Shown here: in pieces, positions 17,171-26,016 of the stretch
Layout: the number at the start of each line of letters is the position of its first letter
How positions within the stretch are numbered: the first letter of the stretch is position 1
Source: Duganella sacchari
GTDB taxonomy: Bacteria > Pseudomonadota > Gammaproteobacteria > Burkholderiales > Burkholderiaceae_D
Reading direction: 5' to 3'
NCBI RefSeq assembly: GCF_900143065.1
Contig: NZ_FRCX01000007.1
Span: 398,705 to 462,704, forward strand
Length of the DNA stretch: 64,000 bases
Program-made: the position numbers and the translations under genes
The notes under the pieces: generated by a model
Told to the model about the DNA's origin: nothing
Database searches by the model: none
The model's input: only the letters and a program-made list of their open reading frames with translations

Positions 17171-18868
17171 ATGGAACAGAAAACCGGGGCAGGGCATATC
17201 ACGTCCCCTCATTTGGCATCATCGGACATTGGCAACCGCCGCCACCAGATTTTTCCCACGCTCAATGAAGACCAGTTCGATATCCTGATGCGCTACGGCG
17301 AGCGCCAGCGTTTTGCTGCCGGCCAGGTGCTGTTCCGCCAGGGCGACCGCCATATCGCGATGTATGTGATTATTTCCGGTTCCATCGAGGTTGAACGCGG
17401 TTCGGCGCTGGGCTCGACCATACTTGGCACCCACGGTCCCGGCATGTTCACGGGCGAGATGGGATCGCTGGCCGGCCGCGCGGCCGTCGCCACCGCACGC
17501 GTGGTGGCCGACAGTGAGCTCATCGTGATCAGCGAAGAATCGCTGCGCACGCTGGTGATTTCGGAAGCGGCGATCAGCGAAACCATCATGCGCGCCTACA
17601 TCCTGCGCCGCGTGGCCTATATGTCCGACCAGACCGGCGGCGTGGTGGTGTTTGGCGCGCGCGATTCGCAACAGACGCTGATCCTGCGCCATTTCCTCAA
17701 CCGCAACGGCCAGCCCGCCGCCTACTTCGACACCGATACCGGCGACGCCGAAGCGCACGCGCTGATGGCGCGCTTCGGCGTCACGCCGGACGATGTGCCG
17801 GCCGTGGTGACCTTGAGCGGCGCGGTGCTGCGCCAGCCAACGCTGCGTGAACTGGCGGACGGCATCGGCATCAGCCCGGACGGCATCGATGGCCGCCTGT
17901 TTGATGTGGTGGTAGTGGGCGCCGGACCCGCCGGGCTGGCGGCCGCCGTGTATGCGGCCTCGGAAGGCTTGACCGTGGCCGTGCTGGATGCGAAAGCGCC
18001 CGGCGGCCAGGCCGGCGCCAGCTCCAAGATCGAAAACTATTTCGGTTTCCCGACTGGCGTATCAGGCCAGGCGCTGGCTGGCCGCGGCCTGTCGCAGGCG
18101 CGCAAGTTTGGCGCCGAGGTGGCGGTACCGGTCAAGGTCAGCGCCGTCAATTGCGACAGCCCCGAGTACGATATCCAGATCGATAGCGGCGAAAAGCTGC
18201 GCGCGCGTTCGATTGTGATTGCCAGCGGCGCGCGCTACCGCAAGCCGAATATCCCGGGACTGGAGCGCTTTGAAGGGCGCGGCGTGTACTACAGCGCCTC
18301 GTTCATGGAAGCGAACTTCTGCGCGAATGAAGAGGTGGTGGTGGTCGGCGGCGGCAATTCGGCCGGACAGGCGGCGGTGTTCCTGTCCGCGCACGCCAAA
18401 CATGTGCACATTGTGGTGCGCTCGGGCGGCCTGGCGGCCAGCATGTCGCGCTATCTGATCCAGCGCATCGAGGCTTCGACCAGGATCACGCTGCATACGC
18501 ACAAGCAGATCGTTGAACTGCGCGGCAACGACCGGCTGGAAAGCATCTGCTGGCAAAGCCAGGGAGGCGAACCGCGCGAGGCGCCGGCACGCCATTTGTT
18601 CCTGTTCCTTGGCGCTGAACCCAGCACCGCCTGGCTAGGCGACTGCGTGACGCTGGACGACAAAAACTTCGTGCTGACCGGGCCTGATGTGCCGGAAGGA
18701 CGCTGGCCACTGGAACGGCCGCGCCACTTCCTCGAAACCAGCCGCCCGCGCATCTTCGCCGTCGGCGATGTGCGTAGCGGCTCGGTGAAGCGCGTCGCTG
18801 CGGCGGTGGGCGAGGGCTCGGCCGCAGTCGCCTCGCTGCATCAGGCGCTGGCGTCGGATTTCAGCTGA
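17171..18868 (+). CDS. Cyclic-nucleotide-binding domain fused to a thioredoxin-reductase-like flavoenzyme
   Basis: Three parts are visible in 565 residues. Residues about 30-150 form a cNMP-binding (CAP-like) domain (FTGEMGSLAGRAAVATARV). About 155-235 is a small thioredoxin-fold-like region without cysteines. From about 240 comes a thioredoxin-reductase-type domain with the FAD motif GAGPAGLAAAVYAASEG (from G250) and the NADPH motif VVGGGNSAGQAA (from G393). The redox CxxC of true thioredoxin reductases is replaced by SASF at 375-378, so thioredoxin reduction is unlikely. GAGGA sits seven to eleven bases before the ATG. The family is known; the physiological substrate is not. Confidence 0.9.
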   Translation: MEQKTGAGHITSPHLASSDIGNRRHQIFPTLNEDQFDILMRYGERQRFAAGQVLFRQGDRHIAMYVIISGSIEVERGSALGSTILGTHGPGMFTGEMGSLAGRAAVATARVVADSELIVISEESLRTLVISEAAISETIMRAYILRRVAYMSDQTGGVVVFGARDSQQTLILRHFLNRNGQPAAYFDTDTGDAEAHALMARFGVTPDDVPAVVTLSGAVLRQPTLRELADGIGISPDGIDGRLFDVVVVGAGPAGLAAAVYAASEGLTVAVLDAKAPGGQAGASSKIENYFGFPTGVSGQALAGRGLSQARKFGAEVAVPVKVSAVNCDSPEYDIQIDSGEKLRARSIVIASGARYRKPNIPGLERFEGRGVYYSASFMEANFCANEEVVVVGGGNSAGQAAVFLSAHAKHVHIVVRSGGLAASMSRYLIQRIEASTRITLHTHKQIVELRGNDRLESICWQSQGGEPREAPARHLFLFLGAEPSTAWLGDCVTLDDKNFVLTGPDVPEGRWPLERPRHFLETSRPRIFAVGDVRSGSVKRVAAAVGEGSAAVASLHQALASDFS

Positions 18869-18875
18869 TCGCCAC

Positions 18876-20000
18876 TCAAGGCTCGATGCTGCGCAGCGGC
18901 TTGCTGTGACGGTTGGCGCGGCGGATCGGCGGCTGCTGGCGCGGCGGCCGGCCCAGCGCCTCCTGCGCGCGCGCGTAGCCGTACTGCCACTGGTCCGTCA
19001 TGTGCTGGACGAAGATCTCGTAGCTGGGCGGCATGCGCAGCTCGATGCGGTTGCGCAGCCATTCCAGCTTCTGCTGCAGCTGCTGCTTCTCCAGCACCAC
19101 CGAGACGTCGGAAGAATCGATACGCATGTCGGCCAGGTGCGTGTTGGCGTAGCGCAGGCGCGCGTTGCCATCCACCCCCAGCACCGCGCGCCAGGCGGGA
19201 ATCGCAAACACCTGGTCGAAGGCTTCCTTGAATTCCATCACCACTTCGCTCCCGAGCTGGCGGGCGATTTCGACCGGGAACAGATCCAGCACGCCGCCGA
19301 TGTATTCCTGCCCGCGATAATTCGCGCAGCGGAAGTAGATCATATCGGCGATGGAGATGCGCGCCGCATCCGTGACCGGCACGCTGGTATCGAGCAGCAG
19401 CTCGCGGGCGACGGCATGGTCCCCCCAGCGCGACGCATGCAGCGGCGAATCCATGTCCTTGAGTGCGGCGGCCGCGCGCCCGTTGCAGAACACCGTCTCC
19501 GCATACAGCTTGCGCTGGCCGCGCGGCTTGCCGACATCCTGCTCATCGAACAGCAGCTTGCCGCCGATGATGGCGACATCCACTGCCGGTGCGCCGCTGG
19601 CAGCCGGAAACGGCAGCTGCGGCGGAATGTCGAACAGATAATCGCTGAACAGGTCGGGAATCACCGGCGCGCTGGCGCTGGAGAACTTGCGCTTTGCCGC
19701 GCGCAGCAGGCTGCCCAGCAGCACGGCGTTCTCGGTGGAGCGCAGGCTGCACCAGAATGTGTACATCGCCTGGGACGATAGCCAGGCGCGCTGTTCATCG
19801 GGATCGGGCAGATTGTGGATGATGGCTGCGGCAATGGCGCCGCCGCAGCTGGCCAGCAGCACGTCCGGCGCCTTGCCGGCCTGGCGCAGCGCGGCATACA
19901 TGCCGATGTAGATGCCGAAGCGGAATCCGCCACCACCCATTACCATGCAACGTTTATACGGTTTATACGATTCTTGCGTCATAGGACGCAACCATATCAC
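18876..20000 (-). CDS. Patatin-like phospholipase family protein
   Basis: Patatins are Ser-Asp acyl hydrolases that release fatty acids from lipids. The oxyanion loop GGGGFRFGIY is near residue 22, and the nucleophile region LLASCGGAIAAAI near residue 50. The usual GxSxG elbow reads LASCG here, keeping Ser-x-Gly but losing the first glycine. The GTG start at 20000 overlaps the stop of the upstream TonB receptor gene (GTGA), suggesting coupling. An ATG at 19982 is the alternative. A long C-terminal region (about 280-374) is charged and helical. It is the last gene of the BlaI cluster. Confidence 0.82.
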   Translation of the reverse strand: MIWLRPMTQESYKPYKRCMVMGGGGFRFGIYIGMYAALRQAGKAPDVLLASCGGAIAAAIIHNLPDPDEQRAWLSSQAMYTFWCSLRSTENAVLLGSLLRAAKRKFSSASAPVIPDLFSDYLFDIPPQLPFPAASGAPAVDVAIIGGKLLFDEQDVGKPRGQRKLYAETVFCNGRAAAALKDMDSPLHASRWGDHAVARELLLDTSVPVTDAARISIADMIYFRCANYRGQEYIGGVLDLFPVEIARQLGSEVVMEFKEAFDQVFAIPAWRAVLGVDGNARLRYANTHLADMRIDSSDVSVVLEKQQLQQKLEWLRNRIELRMPPSYEIFVQHMTDQWQYGYARAQEALGRPPRQQPPIRRANRHSKPLRSIEP

Positions 20001-22114
20001 AGCTGCCGTTCAAGCATGATGCGCAAGGTGGTCTGGGTTGGCGTGATGGTGGTACGGTAGGTGGCGCCGGTGAGGCCTGTCACGTCGGTATAGCTGTGCG
20101 GCTCCACGGTGGGCTGGTGCAGCAGATTGTTGGCCGAGAAGCGCAGCTGCGTCCTGTTGTCGACCTTCCACAGCGCGTACACATCCAGCGCCCGCACGAA
20201 CGGTGTGCTGCTCAGCACTTCACGCGATTGCCGTGCAGGCCCGCCAGCCTGGTAGTTCAGATTGCCGCCGGCAATCCATTGCGGCCAGCGATAGTCGATG
20301 CCGAGGTTGGCGGTGCCTGGCGTTTGCGATTCCAGCCGGTTGTCGGGGCCGGGCACATGCCCGACCCGAGACCAATTGCGCGCCAGGTTGGCGCGCAGGT
20401 CCAGCGCGGATGTGAGGCGCAGTTTGGCCTCCAGTTCGATGCCATGCGCGCTGGCGTTGCCATCGTTGAACGGTTCTTCGACCCAGATGCCATCCTGCTT
20501 GAACAGGCGGGTCTGCGTGACGTCGCGGATGCGGCGCAGATAGGTGCTGACGCTGAGCAGTGCGCCTTCGCCGAGGTAATGTTCGTAGGCCGCATCCAGA
20601 CCCCAGGCCAGTTCCGGGCGCAGGTAGGGATTGCCTTGTTCGTCCGGGTTGGTCTGGTTGTTGTTATTGTCGTTGGTGTAGCGGCGCGGCACTAGCTTGA
20701 CCAGCGGCTGCGCCTTGTAGGTGCGGCTGAGGGCCAGCCGCAGCACGTCCTTGTTTGGCAGCTCGTAGCGCGATTGCAGCGAAGGGCTCCAGACGGCGGA
20801 GGTGCTGTGCAGCGCATCCGGCGCGTTGCTGGCGATGGCGCGGCTGGTGGTATCCAGCCGTTCATGGCGCAGGCCGAGGTAAAGCGAATAGCGCTTGGTG
20901 ATCTGCCACTCGTCCTGTGCAAACAGGGCCAGGCGCTTGACGGTTGCGCTGTAGTCGGCGTTGTTGGCGCCCATCGTTTGATCGTCCGCCGCGAACAGCG
21001 TTTCGTTGCGGTCTTCCTTGCGCACACCGTAGCTGGCGTCCCAGCCCAGCGCAATCGCGTGCTGTTCGCCGACGGGATGACGGTAGGCGCCGGTGCTCGT
21101 GACGGTGTTTTCGGTCGGCCCGGAATCGACGTGATGGCGGCCCAGTGGCTTGCCGTCACTGTCCATGCCGTGAAAATCAAAGATGCCGCTGCGGCGATTG
21201 GTGGCGGCGCCCAGCTTCATTTCCAGCCTGGCGCCGTTGTCCAGTTGGTGCGTCCAATTGACGTCGCTACGCAGCATGACGAAGTTGGCGATGAAGTTGG
21301 AGACGTTGCGCGGATACTCGCTATGTTCACCCAGCAGCGCCGTTTCGTCGGCGCTGTTGACGTTATCGACGCGGCGCACATAGACGAAGCTTTGCCAGCT
21401 GAGCGAGTCGCCATCGGCCAGCTTCCAGTTCAGCTGCGGCGTCAGGGTGAGGGCATCGGTGCGGCCGGATTCGACCTGCTCCGTGCGCCGCCGCAGGGTG
21501 AGGTTGCCGTTAATGTCGCGCTGCTCCTGCCAGTCGGTGAACGGCTTCTCGCTGCGCTTGCGTGTCAGGGTCGCGGCCAGGCTGTAAGAGAAGTTGTCGT
21601 CCTGGTCGGATAGCTGGGTACTCAGCGACGGCGTGTTGACGCCATGCTGGCGTGCGACGCTGGCGGTGACGGAGCGCTGGCCAGCTTTGGCCGTCTTCTT
21701 CAGGATGATATTGATGGCGCCAGCGACAGCCTGGTTGCTTGATTCCGCCGTGGCGCCGCGCAGGATTTCAATGCGCTCGATGGTTTCGGGGGCAATGGCA
21801 TCCAGCGAGAAGCCCGCCGCGACAGGCTCGCCGTTGAGCAGTATCTGCGTATAGCCGTTGCCCAGGCCGCGCATCTGAATGGCGTTGCCGACCACACTGA
21901 CACCCGGCAGGCGCTTGAGCACATCGGCCAGCGCCTGGTCGCCCTGGCGCACGATGTCCGCATGGTTGATGACGATGCTGGTGGTGGTCTCACGCTGGCG
22001 CTGGTCATCGCGTTTTGCGGTGATCTGAACCTCCTGTGGCGCTGGCGTTTCCGAAGCGTAGGCGCAAGCGGAGACCGCCAGCAGCAAGCTGCTGGTGATG
22101 CGGTGGTGCGGCAT
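19997..22114 (-). CDS. TonB-dependent receptor of the BlaI/M56 cluster
   Basis: The 705-residue outer-membrane receptor has a signal peptide (ending AYAS) and a plug domain (about 28-140) with IQMRGLGNGYTQILLNGEP and ETIERIEILRGATAESSNQA. The rest is the barrel. The N-terminus does not show a long signalling extension. The C-terminus is LERQL, lacking the usual terminal phenylalanine. It starts four bases after the M56/M23 peptidase gene and overlaps the patatin gene, so it belongs to that operon. The substrate is unknown; no Fur box is visible. Confidence 0.9.
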   Translation of the reverse strand: MPHHRITSSLLLAVSACAYASETPAPQEVQITAKRDDQRQRETTTSIVINHADIVRQGDQALADVLKRLPGVSVVGNAIQMRGLGNGYTQILLNGEPVAAGFSLDAIAPETIERIEILRGATAESSNQAVAGAINIILKKTAKAGQRSVTASVARQHGVNTPSLSTQLSDQDDNFSYSLAATLTRKRSEKPFTDWQEQRDINGNLTLRRRTEQVESGRTDALTLTPQLNWKLADGDSLSWQSFVYVRRVDNVNSADETALLGEHSEYPRNVSNFIANFVMLRSDVNWTHQLDNGARLEMKLGAATNRRSGIFDFHGMDSDGKPLGRHHVDSGPTENTVTSTGAYRHPVGEQHAIALGWDASYGVRKEDRNETLFAADDQTMGANNADYSATVKRLALFAQDEWQITKRYSLYLGLRHERLDTTSRAIASNAPDALHSTSAVWSPSLQSRYELPNKDVLRLALSRTYKAQPLVKLVPRRYTNDNNNNQTNPDEQGNPYLRPELAWGLDAAYEHYLGEGALLSVSTYLRRIRDVTQTRLFKQDGIWVEEPFNDGNASAHGIELEAKLRLTSALDLRANLARNWSRVGHVPGPDNRLESQTPGTANLGIDYRWPQWIAGGNLNYQAGGPARQSREVLSSTPFVRALDVYALWKVDNRTQLRFSANNLLHQPTVEPHSYTDVTGLTGATYRTTITPTQTTLRIMLERQL

Positions 22115-22118
22115 AGGG

Positions 22119-23687
22119 TTATTCCTTCAGTTGCTGACGGCGGATATTGAGAGCGCGCGGCGTGGCGTAGGCATCCAGGTTGGCGAGTCTGGATGCGGGA
22201 TCGACGAGGTGGCCGTTGGCGCGCACTTCCAGGTGCAGGTGCGGGCCGGTGGCGAACCCGCTGGCGCCGGATTTGCCAATGAGTTGTCCCGCCGTGACGT
22301 GCTGGCCGGGACGGACTGACACGCTGTCCAGGTGCGCGTACAGCGACTGCTGGCCGCCGTGATCGATGATGACGCCGGTGCCGTAGCGGCCTTCATTCTC
22401 TCTGATGGCGCCAGCTTCAATGACTGTGCCGCTGGCGGTGGCGTGCACCGGCGTGCCTTTGGCGGCGGCGAAATCGATGCCCTTGTGCGGAGTGGGCAGG
22501 ACGCTGCGCATCACGCCAAAGAAGCTGGTGACGCGGACTTTATCTACCGGTGCGCGCCATGGTTCGTCGGCGGGCCTGGTGGTCGCTGCGGGGATCGGGG
22601 CGACGGCCGTTGGCACGGTGTAGGCCAGTGCGGGTTGCAGCCATGCGCCGGCCACCAGCATCGCCATGAAGGTGGCGGCGATCAGCCAGGTGGCCGCGCT
22701 GCTCAGCGCTGGCAGCCCGTCTTTTTGCATATGGCGGATACGCGCCGTGATGGTGGCGCCGTTGAACGCGGCCACGCCCAGCGGCGCCATGGCGCTCCAT
22801 AGCTGGAGCAGGGCCTGGGCGTACTGCTTGCGCTGGTGTTGCGGGCGGCCGTTGAGCACTTGCTGGTCGCAGTTCAGCTCCAGCGCCCATTCCATCTGTC
22901 TGGCCATCCAGCGCAGCATGGGATTGAACCAGCAAATTGTCTGCAGCGCGGAGGCGATGGCCAGGCAGAAGGGATCGTGCGCGCGCCAGTGCTGGAGTTC
23001 GTGGGCGACGATCATTTGCTGCTGCTCGAGCGTGAGGGTGTTCATGTGTGCGGGCAGCAGCAGGCGTGGTGTGCGCACGCCGATCAGCATGGGCGAGACT
23101 GCGGCTTCGGTGTACATCACCGTCAGGCCGCCGGCCGCGATGTCGCGCCGTTGTGTGGCCGTGAAGGCGGCGTGCGTTTGCAGTTGGCCTGGCGAGAGTG
23201 GCCGGGCAGCGGCCAGCAATCGGCGCCACACCCGGCGGCCGCGCAGCCGCTTGGCGAGGGACCACAGCAGGCCAACGGCGTAAAGCAGCAGCCACAGTGT
23301 GGCCATGTGCGGCAGCGCGCGAACAGCGAGTGAAGATGTGGCGGCGCCAAGCGCCTGCGTCTGTGCCTGCGCCAAGGACGCCGGCGCGTCATGTGGCGCG
23401 GCGCTGGAGGCAGCGGCCATGTCAGCCGCCTGCGCTGCGGCGGGCGCGTCAGGCGCCGGTGCGTCGAGGATGATGGGCGGCGCCATGCTGAACGGCGCGC
23501 TGCGCGGCAGGAAGGGCAACAGGGCGGCGATGGCGACCACGCCTTGCGCGGCAAGCCAGACCGCGCGCCGCGTGTGCAATGCAGGCCAGCGGCGTGCGGC
23601 GCCGCTCAGGATCAGCCGCACCAGCAGGCCGGCGGCCAGTGAACCGGCGCAGGCAAACAGCCACTTGATGGACAGCAGCGTCATCAT
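22119..23687 (-). CDS. M56 (BlaR1-type) - M23 (LytM-type) metallopeptidase fusion
   Basis: The N-terminal half is a BlaR1/M56-like membrane zinc peptidase with several membrane helices and the zinc motif HELQH at residues 229-233, followed by ALELNCDQQVL with the distal ligand. In BlaR1 this domain triggers loss of the BlaI repressor. The C-terminal half (about 385-500) is an M23 endopeptidase domain with HKGID (401-405), AHLDSVSV and the active-site pair HLH (483-485), all ligands present. M23 enzymes cut peptidoglycan cross-links, so this part is expected in the periplasm. The gene overlaps blaI by four bases. The penicillin-sensor domain of classic BlaR1 is absent. Confidence 0.9.
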   Translation of the reverse strand: MMTLLSIKWLFACAGSLAAGLLVRLILSGAARRWPALHTRRAVWLAAQGVVAIAALLPFLPRSAPFSMAPPIILDAPAPDAPAAAQAADMAAASSAAPHDAPASLAQAQTQALGAATSSLAVRALPHMATLWLLLYAVGLLWSLAKRLRGRRVWRRLLAAARPLSPGQLQTHAAFTATQRRDIAAGGLTVMYTEAAVSPMLIGVRTPRLLLPAHMNTLTLEQQQMIVAHELQHWRAHDPFCLAIASALQTICWFNPMLRWMARQMEWALELNCDQQVLNGRPQHQRKQYAQALLQLWSAMAPLGVAAFNGATITARIRHMQKDGLPALSSAATWLIAATFMAMLVAGAWLQPALAYTVPTAVAPIPAATTRPADEPWRAPVDKVRVTSFFGVMRSVLPTPHKGIDFAAAKGTPVHATASGTVIEAGAIRENEGRYGTGVIIDHGGQQSLYAHLDSVSVRPGQHVTAGQLIGKSGASGFATGPHLHLEVRANGHLVDPASRLANLDAYATPRALNIRRQQLKE

Positions 23688-24070
23688 GCTTCGTCGTCAG
23701 GCCAGTCTTGCAGTATTTGTTCCAGCTGGACCAGCTCCTGCTGGTCGACCAGCTTGCTGCCGGTGAACATGGTGACGGGCAGCGGCGCCTCCATCTCCAT
23801 CACGCGGCGTCCGAAATCATGGGCGAAGGCAGCCAGCGTGCCGACTTTTTCCAGCTGCGCGCTGTACACGTTAATGCCGTGTACCACTTGCAGGCTGACC
23901 ATCTGCTTGTCCAGCATGCGGTCCAGCGTCTTGCGCGTGGATGAAAACGACCAGTCCAGCTCCCCGGCGGCCGCATCGTGAATTTCGCGCGCGCTCAACG
24001 GTTGCTGCTTCCACAGCACTTTCAACAAGGTCAGCTCACTGACCGACGGAATCGGGTTCGACATATTCAT
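23684..24070 (-). CDS. BlaI/MecI/CopY-family repressor
   Basis: The 128-residue protein has the winged-helix of BlaI repressors: a start TLLKVLWKQQPLSAREIHDA and a recognition helix region WSFSSTRKTLDRMLDKQMV, then a dimerisation tail. It is encoded immediately before, and overlaps, the M56/M23 peptidase gene. By analogy with blaI-blaR1, it should repress its own operon until cleaved or released. A palindromic candidate operator lies just upstream of its start. It probably controls all four genes down to 18876. Confidence 0.9.
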   Translation of the reverse strand: MNMSNPIPSVSELTLLKVLWKQQPLSAREIHDAAAGELDWSFSSTRKTLDRMLDKQMVSLQVVHGINVYSAQLEKVGTLAAFAHDFGRRVMEMEAPLPVTMFTGSKLVDQQELVQLEQILQDWPDDEA

Positions 24071-24074
24071 ACCT

Positions 24075-24113
24075 TTTTGCGACTAACAGGATCATTTTGC
24101 GACAACAGTCGCA
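24075..24113 (-). promoter_or_regulatory. Candidate BlaI operator
   Basis: TGCGACAACAGTCGCA (24098-24113) is a perfect 6-4-6 palindrome. The half-site TTTTGCGAC also occurs as a direct repeat at 24075-24083 and 24095-24103, two helical turns apart. The array lies 5-43 bases upstream of the blaI start codon, where an autoregulatory BlaI-type repressor would bind. Confidence 0.6.
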
Positions 24114-24343
24114 TGCCAGTCAAGCAAGATATCTCTATTTGTAACATTGCTTTGCATTAATTCTAAATATGTTATGATGAATTTTTTGCTAATTAGCAAT
24201 AAAGCACGGTCGTGCGTAGCAGGACCACAGGTATTACGGCGCACGTATCGGGATGAAACCGGCGGCGAGAACAGGCAAGGCACTATACAATGCCAGAGGC
24301 CGCAGCTATCCCAGCCGCAGCCACACTGCATTGAAAGTCGAAT

Positions 24344-24961
24344 ATGTATTACGGAGAGCGCTTTAACAGCATCACGCATACCGTAGGCGCGGCTTTGGCC
24401 GCCATCGGTGGCACGCTGTTGATCGTCCTGGCGGCCCGCAGCGGCGATGCCTGGAAGGTTGTCAGCTTCAGTATCTACGCCGCGACGCTGCTTGCCCTGT
24501 ACCTGACGTCCACGCTGTATCACAGCTTGCGTGGACGTGCCAAAGATGTGCTGCGGCAGATGGACTATTGCGCCATCTACCTGCTTATCGCCGGCAGCTA
24601 CACCCCGTTCACGCTGGTCAGCCTGCGTGGCCCCTGGGGCTGGACGCTGTTTGGGGTGGTGTGGGGCCTGGCGATCATCGGCATCCTGCAAGAGCTGCTG
24701 TTCGCCAAGGGCGCACGTGTGCTGTCGCTGCTGATTTACGTGGCGATGGGCTGGGTCGGCGTGATCGGCGCCAGCCCGCTGATCGACGCGCTGGGCTGGA
24801 ATGGCTTTATGTGGCTGGCAGTTGGCGGATTGGTTTATACCCTCGGCATAGCCTTCTTTGTCACCGACCACAAATGGCGTTACGGCCACGGCGTGTGGCA
24901 TTTGTTTGTACTGGGCGGCAGCGCATGCCATTTCGGCGCGGTGCTGCTGTACGTGGCGTAA
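24344..24961 (+). CDS. trhA: Hemolysin III / TrhA (PAQR superfamily) membrane protein
   Basis: The 205-residue protein has seven predicted membrane helices and the PAQR metal-site residues: ERFNSITHTVG at the N-terminus, TSTLYHSL in the second helix region and FVLGGSACHFGAVL near the C-terminus. TrhA proteins influence membrane fluidity homeostasis. Despite the historic name it is unlikely to be a toxin. A LysR gene starts 13 bases downstream on the same strand. Confidence 0.92.
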   Translation: MYYGERFNSITHTVGAALAAIGGTLLIVLAARSGDAWKVVSFSIYAATLLALYLTSTLYHSLRGRAKDVLRQMDYCAIYLLIAGSYTPFTLVSLRGPWGWTLFGVVWGLAIIGILQELLFAKGARVLSLLIYVAMGWVGVIGASPLIDALGWNGFMWLAVGGLVYTLGIAFFVTDHKWRYGHGVWHLFVLGGSACHFGAVLLYVA

Positions 24962-24974
24962 GGATGGAACACCC

Positions 24975-25856
24975 GTGGATATCAATTCCGACGATTTAAA
25001 GACCTTCATCACTGTCATCGATAGCGGCACGCTGAGCGCTGCTTCGGTGCACCTGGGGCAGACCACGTCCGGCGTCAGCCGCGCGCTGTCCCGGCTGGAG
25101 GATAAGCTGGCCACCTCGCTGCTGACGCGTACCACGCGCCGCATGGAGCTGACCGAAGAAGGCCATCTGTTCCTGGAGCGCGCACGCGCGATTCTGGGGG
25201 CGATGGAGGAAGCCGAAGAGACGATCCGCATTCGCCGCCAGAAGCCGGCCGGCCGCCTGTGCGTGGACGCCGCGTCGCCGTTCATGCTGCATTGCGTGGT
25301 ACCGCACGTGGCCGAATTCCGCGCCATGTACCCGGAAATCCGTCTGGAGTTAAGCAGCAACGACCAGATCGCCGACCTGATCGAACACCGTACCGACATC
25401 GCCATCCGCATCGGCGCGCTGACCGACTCTACGCTGCATGCGCGGGCGTTGAGTTCCAGCCCGCTGTACGTGCTGGCCAGCCCGGCCTACCTGGCGCAGC
25501 ACGGTACGCCGCAGACGCCGGAAGAACTGTCCCGGCACGCGTTGCTGGGCTTTGTCCAGTACGAGCTGGGCAACCAGTGGCCGCTGCGCCATGCCGCCGG
25601 CAATAGCCTGACCGTGACGCCGACTGTTTCCGCCTCCAGCGGCGAAACGCTGCGCCAGCTGGCACTGGCCGGACAGGGCATCGTTTGCCTGGCCGACTTC
25701 ATGACGCGCGACGATATCGAAACAGGCCGCCTGGTCAAGGTGCTGGAAGCGGACTACACCGGCTATCGCCAGCAGATCCATGCGGTCTACTACCGCAATA
25801 CCCAGCTGGCCCAGCGGATCAGCTGCTTCCTCGATTTTTTACAGCAAAAACTCTGA
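24975..25856 (+). CDS. LysR-family transcriptional regulator
   Basis: The protein has 293 residues from GTG 24975, with AAGGATGG spaced upstream as a ribosome binding site. The helix-turn-helix is in the first 60 residues (FITVIDSGTLSAASVHLGQT, then SGVSRALSRLEDKLATSLL). The effector domain follows (GRLCVDAASPFMLHCVVPHV, ASPAYLAQHGTPQTPEEL). Upstream in-frame codons belong to trhA and are not used. The target genes are unknown; no divergent partner exists, since trhA is upstream on the same strand. Confidence 0.9.
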   Translation: MDINSDDLKTFITVIDSGTLSAASVHLGQTTSGVSRALSRLEDKLATSLLTRTTRRMELTEEGHLFLERARAILGAMEEAEETIRIRRQKPAGRLCVDAASPFMLHCVVPHVAEFRAMYPEIRLELSSNDQIADLIEHRTDIAIRIGALTDSTLHARALSSSPLYVLASPAYLAQHGTPQTPEELSRHALLGFVQYELGNQWPLRHAAGNSLTVTPTVSASSGETLRQLALAGQGIVCLADFMTRDDIETGRLVKVLEADYTGYRQQIHAVYYRNTQLAQRISCFLDFLQQKL

Positions 25857-26016
25857 GCGGCGTAGTGTGCGGACCCGTACAGAGTAGTCGGCTGTACGGC
25901 GTTACACTGGCCTTGCGTACCTGGAGCAGATTCGCAGATTCGCCCGGTAGCAGGTCAGCCGATAGCCTCAAGTATCGGCACCAGAACAACGATGTTGCCG
26001 CCACATGGAGGTCATC

